A stretch of DNA of 31,626 nucleotides from assembly GCA_023388335.1 (NCBI GenBank), contig JAEWGL010000248.1:1-31626 (forward strand). Reading direction: 5' to 3'. The translations under genes were made by a program, and so were the position numbers. This DNA is from Pseudomonadota bacterium. GTDB taxonomy: Bacteria > Pseudomonadota > Gammaproteobacteria > Pseudomonadales > Pseudomonadaceae. This document shows, in pieces, positions 7,642 through 15,508 of the stretch. How positions within the stretch are numbered: the first letter of the stretch is position 1; each line of letters begins with the position of its first letter. The notes under the pieces were generated by a model. It saw nothing but the letters and a program-made list of their open reading frames with translations. It was not told where the DNA came from and did not search any database.

Positions 7642-9887
7642 CGTTTGAACAGCCCCTTGAGCGCGTCCTTGAGTTCGGGACTGACCTTGTCACCGAGCTT
7701 CTCGTCGATCTTCTCGTTGAGTTTTTCGTTGATGCGGTTGCCGGCCACCTGGGCGGCAACCTTGCCCAGGCCATCCTGGTCCAGGCGGCAGGCCTTGGCT
7801 CCCAGCTCCAGCGGGCCGCGGCAGCGCAGCGGCAGCTCGACGCCAACGTAGCGCTCGTTGACCTGGCAGGCCGGGTCGGGCATGGCGCGCTGGTCGCCCT
7901 CGACGATCACACCGACGCGGTAGTCCATGCCCAGCACGCGCAGGTCCAGATCCCCCTTGCCGTTGACGGTCAGGCCGGGAATGCGCGCCTTGAGGTCCGG
8001 GTTGCTGGCCACGCCATTGCGCACCACCAGGCTGCCCTTGAGCTCCTGGAAGGGCGTGTCCTTGCCGCGGGGCTCAGCGCTGAGCTGCTTGCGGTTGAGC
8101 ATGGCGATGGCTTGGCACAGCTGCTGCTCGAGGTTGGCGTTGACCAGCACGCCATCGTTGATGGTGAAGCTGGCATTGCCATTGAGGGTATCGACCAGGG
8201 CCTTCTGGCTGTTACCGGTGGCGGTCAGCTCGCTGGACAGGGTCAGCAGGCCCTTGACCGGCGGGGTCTGGTTCTCGCCTTCGGCCTTGATGAAGTGCTC
8301 GACCGGCACGCGGTTGATCCGAGTGCTGACGCCGACCTGTGGCACGGCGGGACGCACGTCGACGCTGCCGTGGGTTTCGAAGCTGCCGTTGTAGAGGCCG
8401 CCGCGCAGGGTCTGAAGGGTGATCAGGCCACCCTGGCCACTGGCCTTGAGGCTGGCAGCGCTGATCGGCAGCTTGTTCAGCGTCAAGGCGCCGAAGCTCA
8501 GGTCGGCCTGCAGGTCGACCTGGCGCAGGCGGTCCACCGGCAGCAGCTTGTCGGTGCTCCAGCCCACCTGGGTCGGGGCGTTGGGCAGCGGCGTGGTACC
8601 CGCGCTGGCGACGGCGGTGGCTTCCTGCTGCTTGACCTCGGTCTGGCGCGCCGCCGTGGCGCCCTTGGCTTGCTCGCTCTTGGCCGGCAGGTAACGGTCG
8701 GCGTCGAAGGCATCGCCCTTGAGTTGCACGCGCAGGGCCTGCTTGGCAACGTCTTCGATGGCCACACGGCCAGTGAAGGTGCTGTCGTCGAGCTTCACCG
8801 CCAGGTCTTCCAGGGCCAGGCTGTTCGGCGTGCCCTGCAGGCGACTGACCAGCTCGACCTTGCCGAACACGGCCGGGTCGCTGGTGGCCGGCAGCGGGTG
8901 GCCGATGCTGTCGAGGAAGGTGCGCAGGTCGAACTGGGCGATCGACAGGCCGCCGCTGAGCTGCGGAGTCTTGTCCAGCTCGCGCAGGTTCAGCTCGCCG
9001 AGGGCACGCAGCTGGTTGGCGGAGATCTTCAGGCCGTTCCATTCGGCGACGTTGGCCGCCATGTCGACCAGCAGCTGGCCCTGGGCGGCGAAGGTCATGG
9101 TCTTGCCCGCCAGCGGCTCGCCCGAGGTCTCGCCGGTCAGGCGCATGTCTTCGAAGTTGTAGCGCTTGAGCTTGCGGTCAAAGCGCAGCTCGCCGTTGAG
9201 CTCGGTACGGGCGCGCAGGTTGGGTTGGCCGACGCTGAGGAACGCGGTCATTTTCAGGGGAATGTTAACCCCTTCGTGCACCGCGCCAGTGCTCAGCTGG
9301 ATGCTCTCGGCGCTCAAGTTCTGGCCGCTCTTGGCGTCGGTGTACTGCACGCGGGCGTTGTTGACGGTCAGGCTGTCGATGTCGAGCTTCACCGAGCGCT
9401 CGCTGGCGCTTTCCGACGCGGCCTGGCCGGCTGGAGTATTGGCCGGCGGGGTGGCTGGGGTGCCGTCGGGGTTCTTCGCCGGCAGCGGCTTGCCGATGTC
9501 TTCCCAGTTGCCGTGGCCGTTCTCGTCGCGGTTGAGCGTCAGGTTCAGCCCTTCGACGCGCACGTCGCTCATTTGCACCTCACGGCGCAGCAGCGGCAAA
9601 ACGCGCACCGACAAGCCGAGCATCTGCAGGTCGGCAAATGGCGCCTTGGGGTTTTGCAGGGTAGCGATGCTGGCCTCATGCAACTCAAGGCCGAGCCAGG
9701 GGAACAGGCTCCAGCCGATGTCGCCGTTGAGGGTCAGCTCGACGTGGCCTTTGTCGCGGGCCAGCTGGCGGATCTCGTCTTTGTAGTCGTTGGGATCGAA
9801 AAGGTGGGTCAGGGCGAAGCCAAGAGCCACGATGATCAGCAACAACCCGAGAAGCCCAAGCCCCAGGATTTTGCCGAACGCTTTCAT
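7638..9887 (-). CDS. asmA: AsmA family protein (749 aa)
   Basis: AsmA proteins are inner-membrane-anchored, mostly periplasmic bridge-like proteins implicated in lipid transport and outer-membrane homeostasis. Residues 5-27 form one strongly hydrophobic N-terminal anchor, followed by the family signature LFDPNDYKDEIRQLARDKGHVELTLNGDIGWSLFPWLGLELHEASIA. A low-complexity P/A/T linker occurs near residues 137-160, and a second AsmA domain fills the C-terminal 300 residues. The C-terminus is rich in K/E heptad-like repeats (INEKLNEKIDEKLGDKV), probably helical. The start ATG has AGGA 8 nt upstream. It is the first gene of the asmA-mutY-yggX operon. Confidence 0.93.
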   Translation of the reverse strand: MKAFGKILGLGLLGLLLIIVALGFALTHLFDPNDYKDEIRQLARDKGHVELTLNGDIGWSLFPWLGLELHEASIATLQNPKAPFADLQMLGLSVRVLPLLRREVQMSDVRVEGLNLTLNRDENGHGNWEDIGKPLPAKNPDGTPATPPANTPAGQAASESASERSVKLDIDSLTVNNARVQYTDAKSGQNLSAESIQLSTGAVHEGVNIPLKMTAFLSVGQPNLRARTELNGELRFDRKLKRYNFEDMRLTGETSGEPLAGKTMTFAAQGQLLVDMAANVAEWNGLKISANQLRALGELNLRELDKTPQLSGGLSIAQFDLRTFLDSIGHPLPATSDPAVFGKVELVSRLQGTPNSLALEDLAVKLDDSTFTGRVAIEDVAKQALRVQLKGDAFDADRYLPAKSEQAKGATAARQTEVKQQEATAVASAGTTPLPNAPTQVGWSTDKLLPVDRLRQVDLQADLSFGALTLNKLPISAASLKASGQGGLITLQTLRGGLYNGSFETHGSVDVRPAVPQVGVSTRINRVPVEHFIKAEGENQTPPVKGLLTLSSELTATGNSQKALVDTLNGNASFTINDGVLVNANLEQQLCQAIAMLNRKQLSAEPRGKDTPFQELKGSLVVRNGVASNPDLKARIPGLTVNGKGDLDLRVLGMDYRVGVIVEGDQRAMPDPACQVNERYVGVELPLRCRGPLELGAKACRLDQDGLGKVAAQVAGNRINEKLNEKIDEKLGDKVSPELKDALKGLFKR

Positions 9888-10286
9888 GGGCGAGTCCTTG
9901 TAGTCGATTTCAAAAATTCAGCCGCAGAGTATAGCGCCGCGGCCAGGGTCGCTGGGTAACCGCCAAGCGCATTGGCCGCAAGCCGCAGCTCCAAGCGTCA
10001 AGTACGCCCTAATCGAGCCATGTCGTCGGCGCGCAGGCACACCGGCTTGCAGCTTGTGGCTTGGAGCTTGCGGCTGTGTCGAGGTTCAGCGAGTGAAAAA
10101 ACAGCAATAGCAGATTGCCCTCATCCGCCCTGGCAAGTGCTAACCTTGCGCCGCTTTTTGGAGCGGCTGCGGCCTATTGTCGCGGACGTTGCCGACAACG
10201 GCCGGGAATTTGCCTGTGTGCACACCCCACAAGAGCCGGGCATCGAATCCAGAGCGAAGCCTATACCTACAAAGGAAAACACGTTC
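9888..10286. other. Divergent intergenic region between asmA and the MFS gene, with an inverted repeat
   Basis: This 399-bp region carries the promoters of asmA (minus) and the MFS transporter (plus), neither of which stands out clearly. It also contains an imperfect inverted repeat: a GCCGCAAGCCGCAGCTCC-type left arm (9975-9996) and a GCTTGGAGCTTGCGGC right arm (10059-10074). This belongs to the same repeat family seen around hisA. An open frame extends through this region into the transporter, but codon use and lack of a ribosome binding site argue it is not translated. Confidence 0.6.
9975..10074. repeat. Imperfect inverted repeat of the AAGCTGCAAGC family, copy 1
   Basis: The left arm (9975-9996) and right arm (10059-10074) share GCTTGGAGCT and GCGGC segments in opposite orientation with one indel. 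The right half also contains GGCTTGCAGCTTGTGGCTTGG, the same word found near 13665 and 14505. Confidence 0.6.
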
Positions 10287-11945
10287 ATGAATAGCAGTAT
10301 CACGGCGGGGGCCATCGCGACAGCGCCTGGCTTCCTGTCGAAGGAGCGCATCATCGCCCGCCCGGGCTTCAACCGCTGGCTGGTTCCGCCAGCGGCACTG
10401 GCCATTCACCTGTGCATCGGCATGGCCTATGGTTTTTCGGTGTTCTGGTTGCCGCTGTCCCAGGCGATCGGCGTCAGCTCGGCAGTGGCCTGCGCCCCGG
10501 ACATGGGCTTCATTGCACGCCTGTTCAGCGCCGAGTGCGACTGGCAGATCTCGATGTTGAGCTGGATCTACACCCTGTTCTTCGTTTTCCTCGGCTGCTC
10601 GGCGGCGGTCCTCGGTGGCTGGCTGGAGCATGCCGGCCCGCGCAAGGCTGGCCTGGTGTCGGCGCTGTGCTGGTGCGGCGGCCTGCTGATCTCGGCGTTC
10701 GGCGTATACAGCCACCAGTTGTGGCTGATGTGGCTAGGTTCTGGGGTGATCGGTGGTATCGGCCTGGGCCTGGGCTACATTTCGCCGGTATCCACGTTGA
10801 TCAAGTGGTTCCCGGACAAGCGCGGCATGGCCACCGGCATGGCGATCATGGGCTTCGGCGGCGGCGCGATGGTCGGTGCACCGCTGGCGACCGCGTTGAT
10901 GGGCCACTTCGCCAGCGCCGGTGAAGTCGGCGTCTGGCAGAGTTTCGTGGTCATGGCGTTGATCTACTTCGTGTTCATGACCGGCGGTGCCTTGGCCTAC
11001 CGGGTCCCGCCGACCGGCTGGAAGCCTGAAGGCTGGAGCGCCCCGGTGAAGAAAGGCAACACGATGATTACCCACCGCCATGTGCATGTAAGCGTGGCAT
11101 GGAAGACCCCCCAGTTCGTACTGATCTGGCTGGTTTTGTGCCTGAACGTCTCCGCGGGTATCGGTATCCTCGGCATGGCCTCGCCGCTGCTGCAGGAAGT
11201 GTTTGCCGGCAAGCTGCTGGGCAACCAGCTGAGCTTCAGCGAGCTCGACAGCGCGCAGCTTGGGCAGATCGCCGCGATCGCCGCGGGCTTCACCGGTCTG
11301 CTCAGCCTGTTCAACATCGGTGGCCGCTTCTTCTGGGCCTCGTTCTCTGACTATATCGGCCGCAAGAACACCTACTTTGCCTTCTTCGCCCTGGGCGTGG
11401 CGCTTTATGCACTGGTGCCGAACATGGGTCACCTGGGCAACGTGGCGCTGTTCGTCGCGGCGTTCTGCATCATCCTGTCGATGTACGGTGGCGGTTTCGC
11501 GACGGTACCTGCCTACCTGGCCGACCTGTTCGGCACGCAGATGGTCGGCGCCATCCATGGTCGTCTGCTGACCGCCTGGGCCGCGGCTGGCGTGCTCGGC
11601 CCGGTGTTGATCACCTACCTGCGCGAGTACCAGCTGGCGCTGGGCGTCGAGCGCGCGGCGGCGTACGACATCACCTTGTACATCCTCGCCGGCTTGCTGG
11701 TGCTGGGCTTCATTTGCAATGCACTGGTGCGTCCGGTGGCCGACAAGCACTTCATGACCGACGCGCAACTGGCCGCCGAGCGTGCGCTGAGCCATGACAA
11801 GGGCGCCGACGGTAGCCAATCGCTGGAATGGAAGGCCGCTCCCGGCAGCCAGCCCCTGGTGGTCGCTGCCTGGCTTGTGGTGGGGATCCCGCTGGCCTGG
11901 GGCATCTGGGTGACGCTGCAGAAGACAGCAGTATTGTTCCACTGA
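10287..11945 (+). CDS. MFS transporter, OFA (oxalate/formate antiporter) type (552 aa)
   Basis: This is an inner-membrane secondary transporter with the 12-helix major facilitator fold. The start ATG at 10287 follows AAAGGAAA; it gives MNSSITAGAIATAPGFLSKERIIARPGFNRWLVPPAALAIHLCIGMAYGFSVFW, where the R-W-L-(V/I)-P-PAALA-hLCIG-AYGFSVF pattern is the OFA-family first helix. Other supporting features are GGxxxGxGLGLGYISPVSTLIKWFPDKRG (the helix-4 region before the central loop), a large central loop, and NIGGRFFWASFSDYIGRKNTYF (the loop 8-9 MFS motif). The substrate is unknown; OFA members carry small mono- or dicarboxylates. It stands alone between asmA and hisB. The C-terminal tail after the last helix is short. 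Confidence 0.88.
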   Translation: MNSSITAGAIATAPGFLSKERIIARPGFNRWLVPPAALAIHLCIGMAYGFSVFWLPLSQAIGVSSAVACAPDMGFIARLFSAECDWQISMLSWIYTLFFVFLGCSAAVLGGWLEHAGPRKAGLVSALCWCGGLLISAFGVYSHQLWLMWLGSGVIGGIGLGLGYISPVSTLIKWFPDKRGMATGMAIMGFGGGAMVGAPLATALMGHFASAGEVGVWQSFVVMALIYFVFMTGGALAYRVPPTGWKPEGWSAPVKKGNTMITHRHVHVSVAWKTPQFVLIWLVLCLNVSAGIGILGMASPLLQEVFAGKLLGNQLSFSELDSAQLGQIAAIAAGFTGLLSLFNIGGRFFWASFSDYIGRKNTYFAFFALGVALYALVPNMGHLGNVALFVAAFCIILSMYGGGFATVPAYLADLFGTQMVGAIHGRLLTAWAAAGVLGPVLITYLREYQLALGVERAAAYDITLYILAGLLVLGFICNALVRPVADKHFMTDAQLAAERALSHDKGADGSQSLEWKAAPGSQPLVVAAWLVVGIPLAWGIWVTLQKTAVLFH

Positions 11946-11953
11946 TGTAACAA

Positions 11954-11992
11954 GGAGGGGCGTCGCCACGGGATTCTCGAGCGCGCCCCTCC
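11954..11992 (+). terminator. Hairpin after the MFS gene, possible terminator
   Basis: GGAGGGGCG (11954-11962) pairs with CGCCCCTCC (11984-11992) just after the MFS stop codon. The loop is long (21 nt) and no T-run follows, so it is a weak terminator candidate. Confidence 0.35.
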
Positions 11993-12044
11993 CTGCCGAA
12001 ATCCACCCCGCGCTGTCATTTCCCTTGCCATATGTCATCCGCGT

Positions 12045-12073
12045 TTCAAGCGGGGCGTTTCTGGGCCTATAAT
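12045..12073 (+). promoter_or_regulatory. Promoter upstream of hisB
   Basis: A perfect TATAAT at 12068-12073 sits 37 bp before the hisB ATG. At 17-nt spacing upstream lies TTCAAG (12045-12050), a weak -35 box. There is no histidine-rich leader peptide or attenuator between it and hisB. Confidence 0.55.
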
Positions 12074-12110
12074 GGTGCCCTTTTCGCCCAATGATTTTGC
12101 GGAGCTGGTG

Positions 12111-12704
12111 ATGGTCGAACGTAAGGCTTCCGTCGAGCGCAATACCCTGGAAACCCAGGTCAAGGCCTCGATCAACCTGGATGGCAGTGGCAAGGCCCGA
12201 TTTGACATCGGTGTGCCTTTCCTTGAACACATGCTCGACCAGATCGCCCGGCATGGGCTGATCGATCTGGACATCGAGTGCAAGGGCGACCTGCACATCG
12301 ACGACCACCACACCGTCGAAGACGTCGGCATCACCCTGGGCCAGGCGTTCGCCCAGGCCATCGGCGACAAGAAGGGCACCCGCCGCTACGGCCACGCCTA
12401 TGTGCCGCTGGACGAAGCGCTGTCACGCGTGGTCATCGACTTCTCCGGCCGCCCCGGCCTGCAAATGCACGTGCCCTACACCCGTGCCTCGGTCGGCGGT
12501 TTCGATGTCGACCTGTTCCAGGAGTTCTTCCAGGGCTTCGTCAACCACGCCCTGGTGACCCTGCACATCGACAACCTGCGCGGGCACAATACCCACCACC
12601 AGATCGAGACGGTGTTCAAGGCCTTCGGCCGCGCCCTGCGCATGGCTGTCGAGCTCGATGAGCGCATGGCCGGGCAGATGCCTTCCACCAAGGGTTGCCT
12701 GTAA
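12111..12704 (+). CDS. hisB: Imidazoleglycerol-phosphate dehydratase HisB (197 aa)
   Basis: HisB converts imidazole glycerol phosphate to imidazole acetol phosphate in histidine synthesis. This is the monofunctional form with no phosphatase domain. The start ATG at 12111 has GGAG 6 nt upstream and gives MVERKASVERNTLET, the standard length. Manganese-binding motifs are intact: GVPFLEHMLDQIARHG, DDHHTVEDVGI and HNTHHQIE. The stop TAA shares its last A with the hisH ATG (TAATG), so the two are coupled. It is the first gene of the hisBH-DUF2164-hisAF cluster. Confidence 0.98.
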   Translation: MVERKASVERNTLETQVKASINLDGSGKARFDIGVPFLEHMLDQIARHGLIDLDIECKGDLHIDDHHTVEDVGITLGQAFAQAIGDKKGTRRYGHAYVPLDEALSRVVIDFSGRPGLQMHVPYTRASVGGFDVDLFQEFFQGFVNHALVTLHIDNLRGHNTHHQIETVFKAFGRALRMAVELDERMAGQMPSTKGCL

Positions 12705-13342
12705 TGCAGACAGTAGCCGTTATCGACTATGGCATGGGCAACCTGCATTCGGTGGCCAAGGCCCTGGAGCACGTCGGCGCCGGCAAGGTCCTGGTGACCA
12801 GCGACGCCGCGGTGATCCGCGAGGCTGACCGCGTGGTGTTTCCTGGTGTCGGTGCGATCCGCGACTGCATGGCCGAGATCCGCCGCCTGGGCTTCGACAG
12901 CCTGGTTCGCGAAGTCAGCCAGGACCGTCCGTTCCTCGGCATCTGCGTGGGCATGCAGGCACTGCTCGAACACAGCGAGGAAAACGACGGTGTCGACTGC
13001 ATCGGCCTGTTTCCTGGCCAGGTGCGCTTCTTCGGCAAGGACCTCAAGGAAGACGGCGAGCACCTGAAGGTGCCGCACATGGGTTGGAACGAAGTCACCC
13101 AGGCCGTCGACCATCCGCTGTGGCACGACATCTCAGACCGTGCGCGCTTCTACTTCGTGCACAGCTACTACATCACCGCCAGCAAACCGGGCCAGGTGGT
13201 CGGCCGTGGCCATTACGGCGTCGACTTCGCCGCAGCGTTGGCCGAAGGCTCGCGGTTCGCGGTGCAGTTCCACCCGGAGAAGAGCCATACCCATGGCCTG
13301 CAATTGCTGCAGAACTTCATCGCCTGGGACGGGCGCTGGTAA
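12704..13342 (+). CDS. hisH: Imidazole glycerol phosphate synthase glutaminase subunit HisH (212 aa)
   Basis: HisH is a class I glutamine amidotransferase that feeds ammonia to HisF. The catalytic triad is present: Cys81 in GICVGMQ, His190 and Glu192 in VQFHPEKS. The start ATG at 12704 overlaps the hisB stop by one base (TAATG). An in-frame TTG nine bases upstream is less likely. Its own stop overlaps the DUF2164 start in the same TAATG manner. The oxyanion strand near residue 50 reads PGVGAIRDCM, normal for the family. Confidence 0.98.
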   Translation: MQTVAVIDYGMGNLHSVAKALEHVGAGKVLVTSDAAVIREADRVVFPGVGAIRDCMAEIRRLGFDSLVREVSQDRPFLGICVGMQALLEHSEENDGVDCIGLFPGQVRFFGKDLKEDGEHLKVPHMGWNEVTQAVDHPLWHDISDRARFYFVHSYYITASKPGQVVGRGHYGVDFAAALAEGSRFAVQFHPEKSHTHGLQLLQNFIAWDGRW

Positions 13343-13605
13343 TGAGCCGAGCGCGGAACAAGGCCCCTGCCATCACCCTGGCCCCGGAGGAGGAGCGCGA
13401 GGCGCTCGATACCTTGAAGCGTTTCCTCGAGGACCGCTTCGAGTTGCAGCTGGGGTCGTTCGAGGTGGCCGAGGTTCTCGAACTGTTCAGCAAGCAAATT
13501 GCACCGCACTACTACAACAGGGCGATCGCCGATGTTCAGCTGCACCTCAAGGAGCGGTTCGAGAGCATCGAAAGCGACCTGTGGGCGCTCGAAAAAAACA
13601 GCTGA
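13342..13605 (+). CDS. DUF2164 family protein (87 aa)
   Basis: This is a small soluble protein of unknown function, found in pseudomonads between hisH and hisA. The ATG at 13342 overlaps the hisH TAA (TAATG), giving MSRARNKAPAITLAPEEEREALDTLKRFLEDRFELQLGSFEVAEVLELFSKQIAPHYYNRAIADVQ. The IAPHYYNRAIADVQ segment is the most distinctive part of the DUF2164 signature. It is predominantly helical, with no membrane segment and no obvious active site. The tight overlap means it is co-translated with the histidine genes. Whether it acts in histidine synthesis is unknown. Confidence 0.9.
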   Translation: MSRARNKAPAITLAPEEEREALDTLKRFLEDRFELQLGSFEVAEVLELFSKQIAPHYYNRAIADVQLHLKERFESIESDLWALEKNS

Positions 13606-13695
13606 AAGCTATGAGCTGCACGCTAAAGCTAAGCTCGAGCGCGATTGGACAACCGACACATCCAGGCTTGCAGCTTGCAGCTTGAAGCTTGATTG
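13601..13695. repeat. AAGCTGCAAGC-family repeat, copy 2 (DUF2164-hisA gap)
   Basis: The gap holds tandem AGCT-centred words (AGCTGAAAGCTATGAGCTGCA at its left, then GCTTGCAGCTTGCAGCTTGAAGCTT at 13664-13689) that can pair in inverted fashion. The right block ends 20 bp before the hisA ATG. Confidence 0.6.
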
Positions 13696-13709
13696 ACGAA
13701 GGAAAGAGC

Positions 13710-14459
13710 ATGCTGATTATCCCCGCTATCGATCTCAAGGATGGTGCCTGCGTACGCCTGCGCCAGGGCCGCATGGAAGACTCCACGGTATTTTCCGATG
13801 ACCCGGTGAGCATGGCCGCCAAGTGGGTCGAGGGTGGCTGCCGTCGCCTGCATCTGGTCGACCTGAACGGCGCGTTCGAAGGCCAGCCGGTCAACGGCGA
13901 CGTGGTCACCGCGATCGCCAAGCGCTACCCGAACCTGCCGATCCAGATTGGCGGCGGCATCCGCTCGCTGGAAACCATCGAGCACTACGTCAAGGCTGGC
14001 GTGAGCTATGTGATCATCGGCACCAAGGCGGTCAAGCAGCCCGAGTTCGTCGCCGAAGCCTGCCGTGCCTTCCCAGGCAAGGTCATCGTCGGCCTGGACG
14101 CCAAGGACGGTTTCGTCGCCACCGACGGCTGGGCCGAAGTCAGCTCGGTGCAGGTCATCGACCTGGCCAAGCGTTTCGAGGCCGATGGCGTCTCGGCGAT
14201 CGTCTACACCGACATCGCCAAGGACGGCATGATGCAGGGCTGCAACGTGCCCTTCACCAAGGCCTTGGCCGAAGCCACGAAGATCCCGGTGATCGCCTCC
14301 GGCGGCATCCACAACCTGGGTGACATCAAGGCCCTGCTGGACGCCAATGCCCCTGGCATCATCGGCGCCATCACCGGCCGTGCCATCTACGAAGGTACCC
14401 TGGACGTCGCCGAGGCCCAGGCCTTCTGCGACACCTACCTGAGCAGCGGCAAGCTGTAA
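13710..14459 (+). CDS. hisA: ProFAR isomerase HisA (249 aa)
   Basis: HisA is the phosphoribosylformimino-AICAR-phosphate ribotide isomerase, a (beta/alpha)8 barrel acting before HisF. Asp8 (PAIDLKDG) and Asp130 (VGLDAKDG) are the acid/base pair. The phosphate-binding half-barrel motifs QIGGGIRS and IASGGI are present. The start ATG at 13710 follows GGAAAG; an in-frame ATT/TTG opening further upstream has no support. The C-terminal extension (AFCDTYLSSGKL) is slightly longer than typical. Confidence 0.97.
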   Translation: MLIIPAIDLKDGACVRLRQGRMEDSTVFSDDPVSMAAKWVEGGCRRLHLVDLNGAFEGQPVNGDVVTAIAKRYPNLPIQIGGGIRSLETIEHYVKAGVSYVIIGTKAVKQPEFVAEACRAFPGKVIVGLDAKDGFVATDGWAEVSSVQVIDLAKRFEADGVSAIVYTDIAKDGMMQGCNVPFTKALAEATKIPVIASGGIHNLGDIKALLDANAPGIIGAITGRAIYEGTLDVAEAQAFCDTYLSSGKL

Positions 14460-14463
14460 GCGA

Positions 14464-14525
14464 CAAGCTGCAAGACTGGAGCGAGACCGCGATCCGCTTT
14501 TCTTGCAGCTTGCAGCTTGAGGCTT
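14464..14525. repeat. AAGCTGCAAGC-family inverted repeat, copy 3 (hisA-hisF gap)
   Basis: CAAGCTGCAAG (14464-14474) is perfectly complementary to CTTGCAGCTTG (14502-14512), and a further CAGCTTGAGGCTTTCAGCTG follows. The hairpin sits between hisA and hisF, just before the hisF ribosome binding site. Confidence 0.7.
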
Positions 14526-14551
14526 TCAGCTGCCGTGAACGGAGAGAGTTC

Positions 14552-15322
14552 ATGGCTTTAGCGAAACGCATCATCCCTTGCCTGGACGTGGACAACGGCC
14601 GGGTGGTCAAGGGCGTCAAGTTCGAGAACATCCGCGATGCCGGTGACCCGGTGGAAATCGCCCGTCGCTATGACGAGCAGGGTGCCGACGAAATCACCTT
14701 CCTCGACATCACCGCCAGCGTCGATGGCCGTGACACCACGCTGCACACCGTCGAGCGCATGGCCAGCCAGGTGTTCATCCCGCTGACCGTGGGCGGAGGC
14801 GTGCGTACCGTGCAGGACATCCGCAACCTGCTCAATGCCGGTGCCGACAAGGTCTCGATCAACACCGCCGCGGTGTTCAACCCGGAATTCGTCGGCGAGG
14901 CTGCCGACCGTTTCGGTTCCCAGTGCATCGTCGTCGCCATCGACGCCAAGAAGGTCTCGGCGCCGGGCGAAACACCGCGTTGGGAGATCTTCACCCACGG
15001 TGGGCGCAAGCCGACTGGCCTGGATGCGGTGGCGTGGGCAAAGAAGATGGAAGGCCTGGGCGCCGGTGAGATCCTCTTGACCAGCATGGACCAGGACGGC
15101 ATGAAGAGCGGGTTCGACCTGGGCGTCACCCGGGCCATCAGCGATGCCCTCGGCATCCCGGTGATCGCCTCGGGCGGTGTGGGCAACCTGCAGCACCTGG
15201 CCGATGGCATCCTGGAAGGGCATGCCAGCGCGGTGCTCGCCGCGAGCATCTTCCACTTCGGCGAGTACACCGTGCCCGAGGCCAAGGCCTATATGGCGCA
15301 GCGTGGGATCGTGGTGCGCTGA
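14552..15322 (+). CDS. hisF: Imidazole glycerol phosphate synthase cyclase subunit HisF (256 aa)
   Basis: HisF pairs with HisH and makes imidazole glycerol phosphate and AICAR. The ATG at 14552 has GGAGAG about 6 nt upstream and gives MALAKRIIPCLDVDNGRVVKG at the standard length. The catalytic aspartates are Asp12 (PCLDVD) and Asp131 (VAIDAKK). Phosphate-binding motifs TVGGGVRT and IASGGVGN are intact. It closes the histidine cluster; a REP pair follows. Confidence 0.98.
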   Translation: MALAKRIIPCLDVDNGRVVKGVKFENIRDAGDPVEIARRYDEQGADEITFLDITASVDGRDTTLHTVERMASQVFIPLTVGGGVRTVQDIRNLLNAGADKVSINTAAVFNPEFVGEAADRFGSQCIVVAIDAKKVSAPGETPRWEIFTHGGRKPTGLDAVAWAKKMEGLGAGEILLTSMDQDGMKSGFDLGVTRAISDALGIPVIASGGVGNLQHLADGILEGHASAVLAASIFHFGEYTVPEAKAYMAQRGIVVR

Positions 15323-15341
15323 TCACTGGCGATCGCTGTCG

Positions 15342-15371
15342 CCCCCTTCGCGGGCAAGCCCGCTCCCACAG
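15342..15371 (-). repeat. REP element, reverse copy
   Basis: On the minus strand this reads TGTGGGAGCGGGCTTGCCCGCGAAGGGGG, the common P. putida-group repetitive extragenic palindrome. It lies about 20 bp after hisF and pairs with an opposite copy at 15462-15491. Confidence 0.85.
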
Positions 15372-15461
15372 GGAGCGGGTCGATCACACTATTTGCGGTA
15401 TGCAGGGTGCGGTGTATCTACAGCCGGTCCCCCCGCCGAGCTTGAAAACAGCAGTCCACCC

Positions 15462-15491
15462 TGTGGGAGCGGGCTTGCCCGCGAAGGGGCG
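15462..15491 (+). repeat. REP element, forward copy
   Basis: TGTGGGAGCGGGCTTGCCCGCGAAGGGGC is an inverted copy of the 15342-15371 element. The two sit about 90 bp apart between the convergent ends of hisF and cbcV, a BIME-like arrangement that may also help terminate transcription from both sides. Confidence 0.85.
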
Positions 15492-15508
15492 ATGCAATCC
15501 CGCAACCA

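Noticed and set aside
8112..9959. Long open frame antisense to asmA (about 615 codons)
   Set aside because: It is a shadow of the GC-rich third-position bias of asmA. No ribosome binding site or recognisable domain, and it has the repetitive V/G/Q/A/R composition typical of antisense frames.
9972..10286. N-terminal extension of the MFS transporter
   Set aside because: It runs through a palindromic repeat and lacks a ribosome binding site. The ATG at 10287 is followed by the family-typical first segment.
10734..12395. Long open frame antisense to the MFS gene and hisB
   Set aside because: Spans two well-supported genes, has shadow-type composition (H, R, Q, G rich) and no ribosome binding site.
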